Source: Corythucha ciliata
Taxonomy: Eukaryota > Arthropoda > Insecta > Hemiptera > Tingidae
Length of the DNA stretch: 64,000 nt
Assembly: GCA_038030265.1 (NCBI GenBank)
Contig: CM075937.1
Span: 5,270,001 to 5,334,000, forward strand
Direction of reading: 5' to 3'
In this document: positions 21,301-33,200 of the stretch, one piece after another
Layout of the letters: each line of letters opens with the position of its first letter
Numbering within the stretch: position 1 is the stretch's first letter
The notes under the pieces: generated by a model
What the model saw: only the letters and a program-made list of their open reading frames with translations
What the model was told of the DNA's origin: nothing
Databases searched by the model: none
Position numbers and translations under genes: made by a program

Positions 21301-23921
21301 CAGTTTGTCAAAATTTATGATCAGAAACTTGCAACTTCACGAAACCTAGCCAGGAAACTTCCAATTTCGCTGATTTTTAGCTTAAAAAATGCTGGAATTT
21401 TGCGGTTTTTTATCTAACAATTTGATTTGCGAAATTGGGCTTCCGAAACTTACAGTTTTGAGAAAATTATAACTATAAACCCCTAATATTCAGACCAGAA
21501 ACTTACAACTGTGAATTAGATCTTTTTCTTAATTTTATCATAGAGTTAGCGATTTTCATAACTTTAGCAGCGAATTGGCGGGGTTTTCAAGAAATTAAGA
21601 AACTACAAAGTTTGACGTGAATACCAGGGGCGTAGCCAGACCTTGAGCCCTTGGCACTGATCAGATGCACCACTGCCTATTGCTGGCTTATGTTTGGGGA
21701 CAAATTCGCCTCTCCCCTCCGCCAATGTAAAGCAAAGTTGTGTATCTAGAGAGAAAAAACCCGTGAAATCAAATTTTTGAAAAAGCCAAACTCACGAAAT
21801 TTTACTTTTAGCGAGCCAACAAATTTTAAAAAACAATTTTTAGTTTACCAAATCTGTGAAACGGGTCATTGTAAAGAAGCAACCCAGCGAAATTTGGTTG
21901 TCAATAATTCAAAACCCAAAATTGGCGGTTTTACATCAAGACTGATTACTTCACCCAAAAACCTTATATTTTGCTCCAAAACCGACGATTTTACGCTAAA
22001 ACTGACGACTCGATCTGACTTGAAAACTGGCGGCTTTGGTTGAGTGGGAGAAAACGGGCAACTTCACGGATCTGCCTCGGAAAACTGAAACTGACTACAC
22101 CCGCACCGCATTAAACGGAAATTTTCTCTTCGGGTACCCGAAACGGTTGGGAAACTGTGAAATTTGCCCCCCCCCCCCGGCCACACTCAGAAACTGACTG
22201 TACAGTATGAAAGAGGTCCAAAAAGGGGAATTTACTACCGAAACTTGTTTCCTTATAATAAATCGGAGAACCGACTGACAAGCTGTGGAATTTTGCCCAA
22301 TTTACTCCAATGTTTTCGCCTGTGGGGACAAAATTTCACGTTTTTTCCATAAAGTACCATTCTCTGAGGCATAATTGACAATTTTTACTCAGTGAAAGGC
22401 TACACTTACAGTATGCAGACAAATGGTGGGGAGTTTTTGAATCGAGAACTGGGATTTAGGAGGTAAACTGTAAGTTCCCACTCTGTTTCTTGAATAATTG
22501 TTCATTCTGGTTCCTGAATAGCCCGAAAAGCTAACTAAGAACGACTTGACAGATTCCATGCCAAATACGGCCCTTCCCATGCACTGCCATTGGGGTGTAA
22601 GGGACAATTGACTTTTATTGTCATGTGTCAAGTTTATTGGGCAAAATGATCTTTTCTGTGGAGGATACAGTCACTTTTTAGGGGTGCATTAGCGACCTAT
22701 TTTATGGCTTCAGTGAAAAACATTACATTTTGTTGAGGCAGTATCAAGAGGGAATAAGGTAGGCATTATAAGGTCTGTTCCAGCAAGGTGTTTGGAACAT
22801 GTTTGGACAGATTTGCCATGGACCTAGCCAATAAAAAGTAATCAACATAAATTTTATTGGCTGGTCCCACGGCAACTCTGCTTCGAACATGTTCTAAACA
22901 ACACCATGCTGGAACAGATGTGGGAGGTGAGACCGTGTGGGATTTGCACTTTTCGATTATATTTAGGGATGGGCAGCTGCCCCAATAAGGCCGTTTTCAC
23001 ACTTGAGATTCCTGAATCCGATTCCCGTATAGATGATAATAAACATACACTACAGTCAAGGCGCTCCTTCACACTTAAGATTCCGGAATCGCATATTTTT
23101 AGTATCCGATTTCTGTTGCCGTATTGTATCTTTAGTATCCTCGATTCGGGAATCGGATACTGGAATCTCAAGTGTGAAAGCACCCTAAGGCTTCGCTTTC
23201 GAGTATAGGCGAAGGCGCAACTGGCAACGCCTGTCCCTCTCTGGCTACGACCACGGTGAACACAATTTGTTCCTGGAAGAATGAGAATTGTAATGCTATC
23301 ACAAAAGGTTTCTGTGCGTCATAGTTTTGGCTGCCGCGTCGATACCGCGTATGCCGTCGCGTCTCGATGAGAAAACAGTGAAAGAGGCATAGGGTATGAA
23401 CTCGTAGGGGATTGATGCAGTTCGGAGAGGCTACAAATCCCATACGAGTTCAGTGCGGGATGTGCTCGTAAAAGGGAGTTATAAATACGAGCCAGGGAGG
23501 GTTCGCCCCCCTCACCACTGCCTCGTTACGCTACTGCACAGTTTTAACTGACGGTCAAAGGGCTGTTACAACAGGCGAATTTCAGTTTACCTCAGAAGCG
23601 ACGGATAGCTTTGTCATCCGACAACGTGGATTCTTGAATGTCAGTGTCAGCGTGAATGGCAAGTCAGAGTTTATCCTTCTTTCAAATTTAACGTAATTCT
23701 CTTCGGAAATGGCATGTTCGAGTGGTCCTGAATCAACGACATCATTGCCGCTCCTACAAAAAAAAACCTCGAAATTAGCTTGAAATAAAAAAAGGGTTGA
23801 CATTGCCAGTTTACTTTAGAGCATCGGCGTCGGACGGTTCGACTAATATGCACTTTCGAAGATCATCGGTTGACGGGTTCCACGAACATGATATTTCGTA
23901 CAGTGGACGATCTGTTTCCAT
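18343..23921 (-). CDS. Uncharacterised protein, possibly PAAT (C10orf88)-like, four exons
   Basis: Exons on the minus strand are 23921-23815, 23753-23591, 19040-18900 and 18816-18343, giving 294 residues with consistent phases. The last exon uses an AAAG acceptor 4 nt past a TAG. The N-terminal half looks like a beta-sandwich: LTLTFKNPRCRMTKLSVASE, then IIELYGKHGEYLSTHVCDLL, then WVYGLKIIFTVEL. The 'SEAR-x-ELY' pattern and overall plan recall the ATPase-associated PAAT family, but I cannot confirm this. The last about 50 residues form a predicted coiled coil (VSEVERRVTESVNEKLSQME...). A minus-strand AATAAA lies about 30 nt past the stop. The gene is convergent with SLBP and divergent from phosphoglycerate mutase. 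Its 4.5-kb intron is full of repeats. Confidence 0.72.
19080..20660. repeat. ~30-bp array, 'aaaatggctaaactgac-attcgcgccc' family
   Basis: About 45 degenerate units combine 'aaaatggctaaactgac' with 'attcgcgccct'. Spacing is mostly 28-34 bp. It lies within the large intron of the minus-strand gene and recurs at 32885-33200. It is a different family from the 'aattttagccgcgaatt' arrays but has a similar unit length and shares the CGCG word. Confidence 0.75.
20940..21560. repeat. ~30-bp array, 'gaaacttgcaatttcgcg' family
   Basis: Units such as 'agaaacttgcaacttcacga' and 'aggaaacttccaatttcgct' recur at about 35-45 bp. The family is also found at 40640-41270 and 44800-45930. It is intronic here. 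The preceding 20660-20940 is GC-richer with no supported exon. Confidence 0.6.
21625..22120. repeat. hAT-type terminal sequence plus mixed short-unit array
   Basis: A CAGGGGCGTAGCCAG start at 21625 resembles a hAT terminus. It is followed at 21770-22110 by units such as 'gccaaactcacgaaatttt' and 'aaactgacgattttacgc'. I could not find a matching right end with an 8-bp duplication. Confidence 0.45.
22774..22918. mobile_element. 145-bp foldback MITE (TCTGTTCCAGCA ends)
   Basis: The left end TCTGTTCCAGCAAGGTGTT and the right end (inverse TCTGTTCCAGCATGGTGTT) are complementary. The arms nearly meet at the 'ccaataaaa...ttttattgg' centre. A related copy lies at 34217-34338. Confidence 0.75.
22989..23185. 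mobile_element. Tourist-like MITE, 197 bp, TAA target duplication
   Basis: The left end GGCCGTTTTCACACTTGAG and the right end (inverse GGGTGCTTTCACACTTGAG) are flanked by TAA on both sides (22986-22988, 23186-23188). A TAA duplication with GG-starting ends is typical of PIF/Harbinger-derived MITEs. The opposing open frames in this stretch come from the hairpin. Confidence 0.75.
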
Positions 23922-24642
23922 TACATGCGTAAGCAGTTTAAAATCTTCACAGTAAATTGAATTGCATTTGAAAACCACAAACTAAAACACTGAAAAACAA
24001 AAATTTAAGACGATTCGCCCAGGATGAAGTAACCTGCTTGACGTTTGGCCTTTGGCGTCCAGTTTGCTGATAACAGAAAGCCTACCGCCCGGCCTACCGG
24101 TTGAGGAAGTCCGAAATCAAAATTGTTTTTTATTCCGGACAGAGAAAATCATGTGTTTCTTGACCAAAATTCTGATTTTTCAAACGAATTTCCCGTTTTA
24201 GGAACCAAAATCTATCGAATAGTTGCTTTTGGGAATGAAGAACGGAGGCTGAAATCAACACCAGAAGTGCCTCCCACTCCCCGTTCAGTAGAAGAAAGAT
24301 GATTCGCGTGGGAGTACGGCAATTTTGCGAGCATTTCATCTACCACAAGAAGTGCAAAGGTAAATGACGTTTCCAAAAATGGATTTTCTGAAAGAACCAC
24401 TCCATTGCGTTATTTAAAAAGACCGCTTGATTGTGACGTGTTATCCTCCCCCGAAAGGCCTAAAGCCGGTCGACAATCTCACTCTTCTCATTTTTTTCAC
24501 TTCCATCTCCTGCCTGTGTTATCGCATTGATCATCCGGTCGACCCGTGTGAGGTGGATTTTATTGAAATTTTCTCTTATTTTAAATCAAATTTTGTCCCA
24601 GTTCTAACTGTAAATTGTTTTGCTGTAGTAAAAAAAAAGAGA
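23922..24642. promoter_or_regulatory. Divergent promoter region between two genes
   Basis: About 720 bp separate the ATGs of the minus-strand uncharacterised gene and plus-strand phosphoglycerate mutase. A 'tgctgtag' at 24621-24628 looks like a splice acceptor just before the mutase ATG, so a 5' UTR intron is likely. No specific factor site is identifiable. Confidence 0.5.
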
Positions 24643-25754
24643 ATGACTGATGGAACGAGGTACAAGATTGTCATGGTCCGACATGGGGAAAGCGAGTGGA
24701 ACGAAAAAAATCTTTTTTGTGGATGGTATGACGCAAATCTAAGCGAAAAAGGTAAAATTACGTTAAACGACCGATGCCAATGAGAGGCACCAGAGTTAAA
24801 AGGCTTTTTAATATTTTATTTTATTTTTTCATAGGAGTGAAAGAGGCTGAGCAAGCCGCGATATCTCTGTCTCAGATGGGATATAAATTCGATATTGCCT
24901 TTACTTCTGTGCTGACTCGAGCGAAAAGAACTCTGGATATCATCCTTACCGGTCTGAAACAGAAAGATATACCAATCCATGAATCTTGGCGTCTTAACGA
25001 ACGTCATTATGGTGGCTTGACGGGGTTGAACAAATCTGAAACAGCGGCCAAGTATGGCGAAGCACAGGTGAGATAGTTCCCCCCTCCTCTCATTAAATCT
25101 CAACCGTGTACATTATTGATGGCGGGTGGGTGGGGGATAGGTTCAAATTTGGAGAAGAAGTTTCGACACCCCACCACCACCAATGGACGAGTCAAACGCC
25201 TACTACTCGACCATTGTCAACGATCCTCGTTACGCCAAGGAACCACCCAAAAGCGAGTTCCCCATGTTTGAGTCTCTCAAGTTGACCATCGATCGAACTC
25301 TGCCTTACTGGAATTCCACCATCATTCCAGAATTGAAAGCAGGCAAACGAGTGCTCATCGCTGCTCATGGCAACAGTCTTAGAGGAATTGTCAAACATTT
25401 AGACAGTACGTTTCATGACTTTTTTTGATTCCCCCTCAGTTGACTATGGTGTTAACCACTTTGTTGGTCCTCAAAACCAAGCGAGGATTCATGAAAAGTG
25501 GTCGCACCATAGTTGAGTCGTAATGCAACGACCAAAACCTTTCTAATAAGTGAAGTATAACGTTATTTTTTTCCTCTTCCTCAATAGAAATTTCTGATGA
25601 CGCCATCATGGGACTCAATCTACCAACTGGTATCCCATTCGAGTATGAATTGGATGAAAATTTGAATCCAGTCGTGTCGATGAAATTTCTGGGCGACGAA
25701 GAAACGGTTAAAAAAGCGATGGAAGCAGTGGCAAATCAAGGCAAAGCCAAATGA
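24643..25754 (+). CDS. Pgam: Phosphoglycerate mutase (cofactor-dependent), four exons
   Basis: This cytosolic glycolytic enzyme interconverts 3- and 2-phosphoglycerate through a phosphohistidine. Exons are 24643-24751, 24835-25067, 25141-25405 and 25588-25754, giving 257 residues, the usual animal length. The catalytic-His motif is [19 protein letters not shown] (His at about residue 13). [27 protein letters not shown] (the acid/active-site loop) and [18 protein letters not shown] (second His) follow, then [12 protein letters not shown] and the C-terminal VANQGKAK. All splice phases agree and no active-site residue is lost. Intron 3 holds a modest hairpin at about 25436-25521. AATAAA lies about 160 nt past the stop. 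The N-terminal extension in the same frame upstream of 24643 is probably untranslated. Confidence 0.97.
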
Positions 25755-26016
25755 TGCTATGGTCATTTTTTAAATTCTGGAAATTTTTCTTCTAGATGAT
25801 TTGATTGCATAGTTGTACGTTGTTCAGTTCACATGATATTCATGGTTAAATCATGATCATATTATACGAATTATTTTGGAGAATGTTTTCAAAGATGTCA
25901 ATGAGATTTTACGGATAATAAAAGGCTATAGTGAGCACTAATTGTCTTGCGAATTTGGCTGGACAACCATTCCTTCCAACCAGGTCCTTCATAAGGTTCT
26001 TTCAAGGATCTGCCCC

Positions 26017-26126
26017 CCTATTCTGTAACTCTTAACGCGTGCGTTAGCGAAATTTCGCAGCTGATTACTTTCAATTATTCACCTTGTTTATTTCGCTAAC
26101 GCATGCGTTATGAGTTACAGAATAGG
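26017..26126. mobile_element. 110-bp MITE with CCTATTCTGTAACTC ends
   Basis: The left arm CCTATTCTGTAACTC-TTAACGC...GCGTTAGCGAAAT is inverted at the right end (inverse CCTATTCTGTAACTC-ATAACGC). The loop is short. I see no clear target duplication. Confidence 0.7.
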
Positions 26127-27938
26127 AGGACAGGACAGAGTAGTGGGTCAAAACAGCGTTCTGTCAGCCTAGCTTTCGGATAATTTATTGCCTTCCTCAG
26201 GGTCTTTGGATTAAGCGTGGTTTCCTCTATTAAAAACATTCATAAAAGGGGGTTAAAAAAAATAAATTAAAAATCCCTAAAAGCTCAGACCTTCATTTGA
26301 AGTGACCGGTTTGAACCGGATTGTGTTAAATCATGGTTTAATTAATATTTGTCTGTACGTGTGTTGTTTGTATTTTCCCGCGCTTTTGCGAGCGCTTTCG
26401 AGACCTTTCCCTTCCATCTTTGTTTTGTTCTCCCTTTGGAGTTGGAATTTTTTCTTCCACGCTACATTTATTTATTTCTTGGGGAAAATGGTTTGTTCAA
26501 ACAATTTTTTTGTGCGTTTTTATTTTAATTCATTTCAGTTCAGTCCAGATAGTCATGTTAGTTATTCGAAAAGGATTTTGGTGTGGAAAGTGATTTTGTG
26601 CGGAAGGAGCCACGTGTTCGACGGGATCCCCCCTCGCATTGATTCAACAATCTTGTGCGAATTTATAATAACATTAACATTATTTTGCGGTCTTGAACTA
26701 TGGTAAGCGACATGATTTTATTTAAATTTAATTTTAAATTTTAAATTGCCGAAAATACGGAAGGTATTTAGATTTTTAAGCGAGTTAACCTCTCCACGAG
26801 TTTCGTTGGTTGGTTCGCGGAAGAATTTTTTTGTCGTTTGGTAAGGGTAGGAGCCCTAAATTTTTGAACTGAACGAGCAAAAAAGCCAACCCATCAGAGC
26901 CTAAATCCATAAAATCTGCCCTTTTGTAGCACTTTGACGCGAGTTTTCAACTCAGGCTCTGGCTCTAGATGGTCTCTAGATGGTAGATGGCAGAACTCGA
27001 CATGCCCGAGAATATGGCGAGAGGAGGGAGGGGGTCGGCAATCTGCCGACATCGCAACCAAATTCTGATGGCTTGTACTTGCCACCCGAGTTGACTCTAA
27101 TCACGCAAGTTATAAGGCTGGGCCGTAAAATTCATTTGGTAACTGGTCCCACACTCCGTACATTAGGCGGGCCCCTACCTATAACAACTCTAGGCGTTTT
27201 TTTTTTTGTGGTGAAAATTTAAAAATAAACGAAAACGCATATCCGGTGTTTCTCGCGTTAATAAGGTGATTTTGACCGCTCCGTCCCGTTTTCCGGGGCC
27301 CCACGGAGGTTTCCTATCGACGTAGTGGCCAAGTGATCATCAGCTCTGATGTCCATCAAGGAAAAGTATCGACGAATTATTCAGCGAAGAAATTCGGCCC
27401 GAAACCAACGACTTCACTTTTTGGCCACTCAGGGGAGTTTTGGCCGAAACCAACTGGTGCTGTTCTCAATTTAGCATGATCTGAGGGACTCCTAAACCAC
27501 GTACGGCGTAAATCTAAACGACTCCCACGAAATTGCGAGTAGTAGAGGCCGCACAATGGCGAGTTCAGGGGATGAATAGACGCGAAAGTGCTTATCTGCG
27601 CGGTTGATACGTTGAACCAATTTCGAGGGATCGTGGGGTTGGCAAATTTTGCTGGTACGGCTAAAGGCGGATTTAACCACCGAGAGAATGTTGAGTTACG
27701 TTTGTTCCCCACGCCATACCGCAAATCATATTTGGTCTTTTCGAGGGACCCCCCCAAACCTACACAAGTTACAAAATTTGTAAGTTGTGTTGTTTTTAAA
27801 CCAATTGAACACATGTTGCTATGTATAGTCGCATCCACTTGGCGAAATTGTCCATTTCACGAAGTGGCTCCACTTTCCGTAATTTCAAAAAATTACATCT
27901 GGACAAAACAAATATCCATTTCTTGAGAAGGAAATCGC

Positions 27939-28143
27939 GTTTGTCCAGTTGCTGAAATTAAGCTTCCTTACTGCAAGTGGATGCACAATATTATTCTTTT
28001 CGTGAAATAAATGAGCGAGGAGTTTAACTAAAAAAAAAAACTTATTTCAGCATCTGAGATTCTTCACTCATTCATTTCACGAAAAGGATAATGTTGTGCA
28101 TCCACTTGCAGTAAGGAAGCTAGATTCCAGCAACTGGACAAAC
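27939..28143. mobile_element. 205-bp foldback element
   Basis: Arms of about 85 bp begin GTTTGTCCAGTTGCTG and share 'ttccttactgcaagtggatg' in inverted orientation, with a poly-A containing loop. Fragments related to the arm ('gcatccacttgg', 'aatttgtcc'-like) also occur just upstream at 27830-27930, suggesting an older copy. Confidence 0.72.
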
Positions 28144-28655
28144 ACTCGACAATAAAGACGTTTCACAGGTCGAGACTTTGAGGAAAATGTATTTTTTTAT
28201 GATGAAGTATGCTAAAATAGAGCTTATATCGTTTTCCGTTCGTCAAAAACTCAATCCGTTAATTTTTAATTGACGTTTGCAGTTACGGGCTGCTCCCCAG
28301 GCCCCCTCGCCCGCAAACTACGTCATCAATGCTGCTCCCCACTTCACCGCCATGAAGGCGGCTCGGTTGCAATCAAGGTCTATATATAAGATGGTCGGCT
28401 CATATTATAATACACAAAATACACGAGTAGTAAATTTCAACAAAAACAATGAACATGGTCTAAAAAATAGTCAGCAAGAAGCTTCGTCGAAATACATCCT
28501 ACCTACTACTTAACATGCGACAGTTTAGCGGACACCCTTTTCTTCAGGGGTACAATAAGGCAGACCAAAAGACCACCGGAGCCAATTCCCGGATGCATTC
28601 TCATCGTCCTTGTATGTCTTCACCATTCCTAGTTCTTGTATCTTCCTGTACCTAT

Positions 28656-29067
28656 TGTAACGTGCGCTACGCAAGGGTGACGAAGGTTGCCGGTCCCGAG
28701 GTTGCCTACGACATTACGGTGTGGGACAGGGGGCTGAGCTAAGAGTCCAAAGCTCAATTGAACGGCACGGCAAGTGTCGCAATAGACAACCTAGTTTCAA
28801 TCCCCTCTTACCCAATCCTGAGTTTCCAGGTGGACGGAGTGCCGAAATAAAGGAGTCGATCGCCAGCCGCCGGCTCGAGTGTGCCTCGGCCGCTCGGTTA
28901 GTTCCCTCAGTGTCATTGTGCCCCCCCCCCTGGTATTTAACAAGTTCTAAGAGGTTTTTGATTGTTAGTTAAGTAAATAAAGTTAGAGCGTTAACTCGTG
29001 ATTTCATTATTTTGTCCTGTCTCCCCTGTAACGGTCCCAAAAGCCCCAAAAATCCCCCCCCGTTACA
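28656..29067. mobile_element. Solo LTR, 412 bp, 4-bp target duplication
   Basis: The segment starts TGTAACG and ends CGTTACA, the short inverted TG...CA ends of retroviral-type LTRs. It is flanked by CTAT on both sides (28652-28655, 29068-29071). An AATAAA at about 28975 in the last third fits an LTR polyadenylation signal on the plus strand. No internal retrotransposon sequence adjoins it, so it is a recombination product of an LTR element. Confidence 0.72.
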
Positions 29068-31013
29068 CTATATTTTATGTAATTTACTGTTAGTTATAAG
29101 TATGTATATATTTATAGTTGTACATATATATTATAGTCTATATGTATTTTGTAATGTGTTACATTATTATATTTACCAATTCTGTTTTAAATGAAATCTG
29201 CATCCTATGAGTGTTGTACTTGGCCACACGGAAGTTATAGCGAGCTGCATAGATTGCTCGAAATCCGTAACGCAACCGATCGCTTCATTCTTCGATCTAT
29301 CGGAGATAAGGCGAGGGAGTGCAATGGCAAGGTCCACATTACGTTCCTCGACCGCGCGGGGAGTGCAGTGGCTATGCGTCTGCCCGACAAAAGTGAAAGT
29401 CCGACCCGCCGGGAGTGCAGTGGCTATAGCCCGTCAGATGAAGTGCGGGGGGACACTGTGGGCAGATGACTTCAATTTATATTTAACACCTCTGCTCCAC
29501 TATACTTCATAACCAAATACTGCTTGATGGCCGTGTAGCTTGCTATCTTGGCATGAATCAGTATAATTCATAAAAATAATTTCCAACGGAAATTAGAACG
29601 GTACGAGTGCGGAACGCACCACATATTTTCTTACATACTATTCTCTTCTACAACTTACTACAATGAGCGGTACGTAGCAGAACGACATTGTGACGTCGCA
29701 CACGTGTGTGAGAAGATAAGAGCGAACGAAGAGAACCTCCAACTTTAATAAAATATTATGAAACTGAAAAATTGGGGAATGAAAAAATCAAACTTTTTTT
29801 GGTTTTTGATGATAAACAAGCTTGACAAATAATCATGTTGCACCGTCCAATGAAGTCAGGCAGATAACTGTGCCTAAAGTCATGTAGAAAAACTGCTGTT
29901 TTTCCTCTAAAAAGTCGTTACAACATCATTACAATTGGCGAACAATTTTCACTATGATCACTTGGTCAAAAACTGGCGTTGACGTACACAGGAAAATTCG
30001 AAAACGCCTCTTTCTTCATTTTTAAAGAATTACTGAAATTTTTGGAGGCAACTAAAATGATGTTGATCGACATTTCCTGAAGTAAAATTGTGTGATCTTT
30101 CCAAAAACGTCAGCAGTTTAAGGGTAAAAAAAGAGGTTTAGTCGTTGTAACGACTTTTTAAAGGAAAAACAGAAAGTGGCTAAAAATACACAAATGTGCC
30201 TGTAACTTCAAGAGAAATAATTTGCGACCCTATTTTAATAGGGTGATTTTGGTCGCAATTACTTAGTACTACAACATATTAAAATATACGGCATTCGTCC
30301 TGAAACACCCTGTATATTGACATCTTTCATAAATACACCAGCGCTCATGTGACGACTAAGTGAAACGACCTCTTGGAGTATCCTTCAATTTTCAATTGGA
30401 TTTACTTCAATAATTTTCTTTCTCACTGCCACAATAAACAAAACAAGGCAAGAGACACCGGTCAGATGTTACCCCAGATCGTAAGTTCATATTAGCTCGG
30501 CAAGGGCGCTGCTGTATTTATAAAAGATGTCAATATACAGGGTGTTCGAAAATTCGATGCTCAGCCGAAAACAGGTCATAATACAGCTGACTTGTGGTCG
30601 AAATTACTAAATTCACTTTTCCGGAATTCAGCTTGGTTTTCGAGTTATTCCACTATCTTTAATTTTTTCGTGGGGATATATTTTTTTGGAAATACTTGCT
30701 CCCGGCCGCTCTAGAATCAATTCTAGCTCAAAACTAATTGGGTCATTCGAAAGAGCGCACAATTTTCGCCAAAATGACTGTATTGTATTATGAATTAGGT
30801 CATTTCCTCAGGGCGCTAAAGCTGCTGGAAAGTGATGCTTTTTTATCTTTGTATATTTCCCATGTTTTTCACCTGCGATTTTCTCCCACTCTTTAAAGGA
30901 CAATATTTTTTTGGGTTTATTGGAAAAACTTCCTCATTTTGTCAGCTTTCAAATGGAGTGCAATAGCCTCGGGATTTTACAACTATTCGTGAAGAAGTAG
31001 CTGTTTGAATAGT
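29068..31013. other. Intergenic region with short repeats
   Basis: At 29315, 29358 and 29411 three copies of 'gggagtgcagtggctat' (the first diverged) lie in a GC-rich island with no convincing gene. 29900-30180 has a loose inverted repeat ('aaaaagtcgttacaac' and its inverse). The rest is AT-rich and shows nothing further. Confidence 0.45.
30304..30546. mobile_element. 243-bp MITE with AACACCCTGTATATTGACA ends
   Basis: About 45 bp at each end are inverted copies (AACACCCTGTATATTGACA, then 'tttataaatac' and 'gcgct'). It is non-coding. CACCCTGTATA-type ends are widespread among insect DNA elements, but I cannot fix the superfamily, as no clear target duplication is visible. Confidence 0.7.
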
Positions 31014-32884
31014 AAAAATTTCGCTCCGGCAGCTGGCGATCGGAAAGAGTGCATTTCATTCCGTAGACGGATACCCTAAGCCGACCCAGAAGTAATAATT
31101 TTGATACCATAATTTGTTTCATTAAGCCCAACTTCTTCCTTTATTTTCACCACCCTCTCTTCAAAAATGTCGAAAAGTTTCGGTAGTTTTCCAAGGGCTT
31201 TGTTATATTGAATTTTTGTGCCGTATTTTATAATACCTAAACGTGTGAATTTAAGCGATTTTTTGAAATTTCATCCCCCATTTCACGCTCCCCCATCAAA
31301 GTTTTCTATAAATCTCAATGGAACCCAGGGCTTTCGTTACATTAAATTATTGAGTCGAATTTTAGAGCGCTAAGATGAACTAGTGAAGTTCAACGCTATT
31401 TTTACACTTCCACACCGGAAGGACCACCCCCACCACCTTGACTTTTTCGAAAAATTAAAATGGGAATCAAAGGCTACTCTAACATGGAGTATACGTACCG
31501 AATACAATGCTTCTAGAATCAACTGGTGAATTATAGTGATTTTTTGACCATTTAACCCCTATTACCCCCTCCACCTTCACCGATTTCGCTCAAATACAAT
31601 ACCGACCGGGGTCTTATGACTACTGATTTTTGTGCCAAAGCGCGTTCCGCTAAAAATGATCTTCGAGAGTTATCGTGCTAACAAGACCACACGCTTACAT
31701 CCACCCCGGGGGCAACACCCCCTCCCCTTCGACTTTTTCAAAAAATAATGAATTTTGTAGCCTAATATAGTTCTCTTTAACGGTAACTATCAATTTGAAA
31801 TATTCAACACGATCAATGAATTAAACAATGGACACAATTTGATCAATAAGACACTCGCTAAAACTCGAAATAATCGAAGAGAAACGAATCTTCAAATACA
31901 TCCTCGTCAATTTGTTTAAAAAATTAATTTAAAAATAACAAAATTGAATTTCGAAAAAATGACCAGTTCATCGATAAGGAATTTTGTTGTGGTCATTTTA
32001 AGCCATCATGAGAGGAAATCGGACTAAAATTCTGGTAGGAGATAGGTTTGGGGCAAAAAAAGAGCTGAAACGCATTCCAAACCTTAGCAACTGTACCGCT
32101 CAACAAATCTTATTCAAATTTTAGCAGCGTCTTCTAGGAACCTAGATGACGATTTTGAACGATCGATCATCAAATTTTATAATATTCTCTTGGAATTATA
32201 AGGGTCCAACCATTTTTACTCCGAACACATTTGTTATAATATCTTCCAAATCGCTCACCAATCGTTTTCAAATTTTACGGTGTACATCTAGAGATGAAGA
32301 CACAACTTTTGAGCCATCACTCGTCCAGATCTGTCAAGAAAAAAGTGGACGACGGAGGACGGACGACAGACGCCATACTGAAAATCGAGATTTAGGCCTT
32401 TTCGGGGTCCAGGAACACGAATCTGGTGTCAGCCAAAATTTTTTTTTTTTTGCCATTACCAAACTTCCTTCCCTACGGGAACATGGAAGTAATAAAATGG
32501 GAATTAAAGGCTACTCCAACATGGAGTATACGTACCGAATATGATGCTTCTAGAATCAACTGGTGATTTATAGTGATTATTTGACCATTTCAACCCCTGT
32601 TCCCCCCCCCCCTCTACACCTTGACCGATTTGGCCCAAATGCAATACCGACCGGGGTCTTATGACTACTGATTTTTGTGCCAAAGCGCGCTCCGCTAAAT
32701 TAATTTTTTCGAGAGTTATCGTGCTAACAAGAAAACGGCCATAATATTATATATATATATATGGATCGTGGAGACCACTGAATTCGTGTTCTAGAGGTTC
32801 TGAAACGTGAAAAAAACGTGACATTACCCATGTTTGCCACCATTACGACGAGACCAATAGTGCATTTTCAGAATGAAATGCACT
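31014..32884 (-). mobile_element. Element with 300-bp internal repeats, reversed copy (1.87 kb)
   Basis: This is the reverse complement of the element at 37411-38868. Shared marks are the hairpin end AGTGCATTTTCAGAATGAAA (right side here), an (AT)n tract at 32747-32761, the 'gagagttatcgtgctaacaa' internal repeat (31670 and 32710), and the other end 'aaaaatttcgctccggcagc' at 31014. About 0.75 kb between the two internal repeat copies (about 31740-32480) is absent from the other copy. No protein is visible. Confidence 0.75.
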
Positions 32885-33200
32885 AAAATGGCTAATTAGC
32901 CCACATGGCACCCGAGAAATTGCCTGAAGGACTATTGTATTCTTGAAAATGGCAAAACTTATTATATTTCACCACATACATAACCAACTTATTCACGCGC
33001 TAATAATGGCATTCCTAAAAATGGCAAACAGGCAAGCTCGAAGAATGATCAAACTAATCATTAGCGCCCCACAGATGGTGCAAACTCTCGCTCACTCACG
33101 ATTCGCCAACTGCAAATGGCTAAATTGACAATTTGAGTCCAAAAAAATGGCCCTACTGTCTATCCCCCCTCCCTAATTATAGTTGGACTTTTCGCGCCCT
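32885..33200. repeat. 'aaaatggctaaactgac' family array
   Basis: Units such as 'aaaatggcaaaacttatta' and 'caaatggctaaattgacaa' match the family at 19080-20660. It abuts the end of the 1.87-kb element. Confidence 0.6.

Larger units (their letters stand above)
25755..28655. other. Intergenic region with MITEs, no supported gene
   Basis: After the mutase 3' UTR there are two foldback elements (entered separately) and AT-rich sequence. 26302-26706 and 27377-27838 hold open frames of 134 and 153 codons with no recognisable protein features. A GC-rich stretch at 28280-28375, behind a plausible acceptor ('gacgtttgcag'), is Ala/Pro-rich when translated and could be an orphan exon, but nothing joins it. 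Confidence 0.45.

Noticed and set aside
22854..23208. Overlapping 100-codon frames on both strands
   Set aside because: Produced by the inverted arms of a Tourist-like MITE.
21625..23536. hAT-like element between CAGGGGCGTAGCC (21625) and GTTACGCTACTG (ends 23536)
   Set aside because: Flanking octamers GTGAATAC and CACAGTTT do not match.
26302..26706. 134-codon hydrophobic plus-strand frame, followed by an ATG|GTAAGC at about 26699
   Set aside because: Hydrophobicity reflects T-rich DNA. The ATG-plus-donor could be a start exon, but no matching second exon was found.
27377..27838. 153-codon minus-strand frame
   Set aside because: No domain, no splice context, overlaps frames on the other strand, and a foldback element lies alongside.
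28280..28375. Ala/Pro-rich GC-rich stretch behind a good acceptor
   Set aside because: Could be an orphan exon, but no donor of quality and no partner exons were found, so it is not called as a gene.
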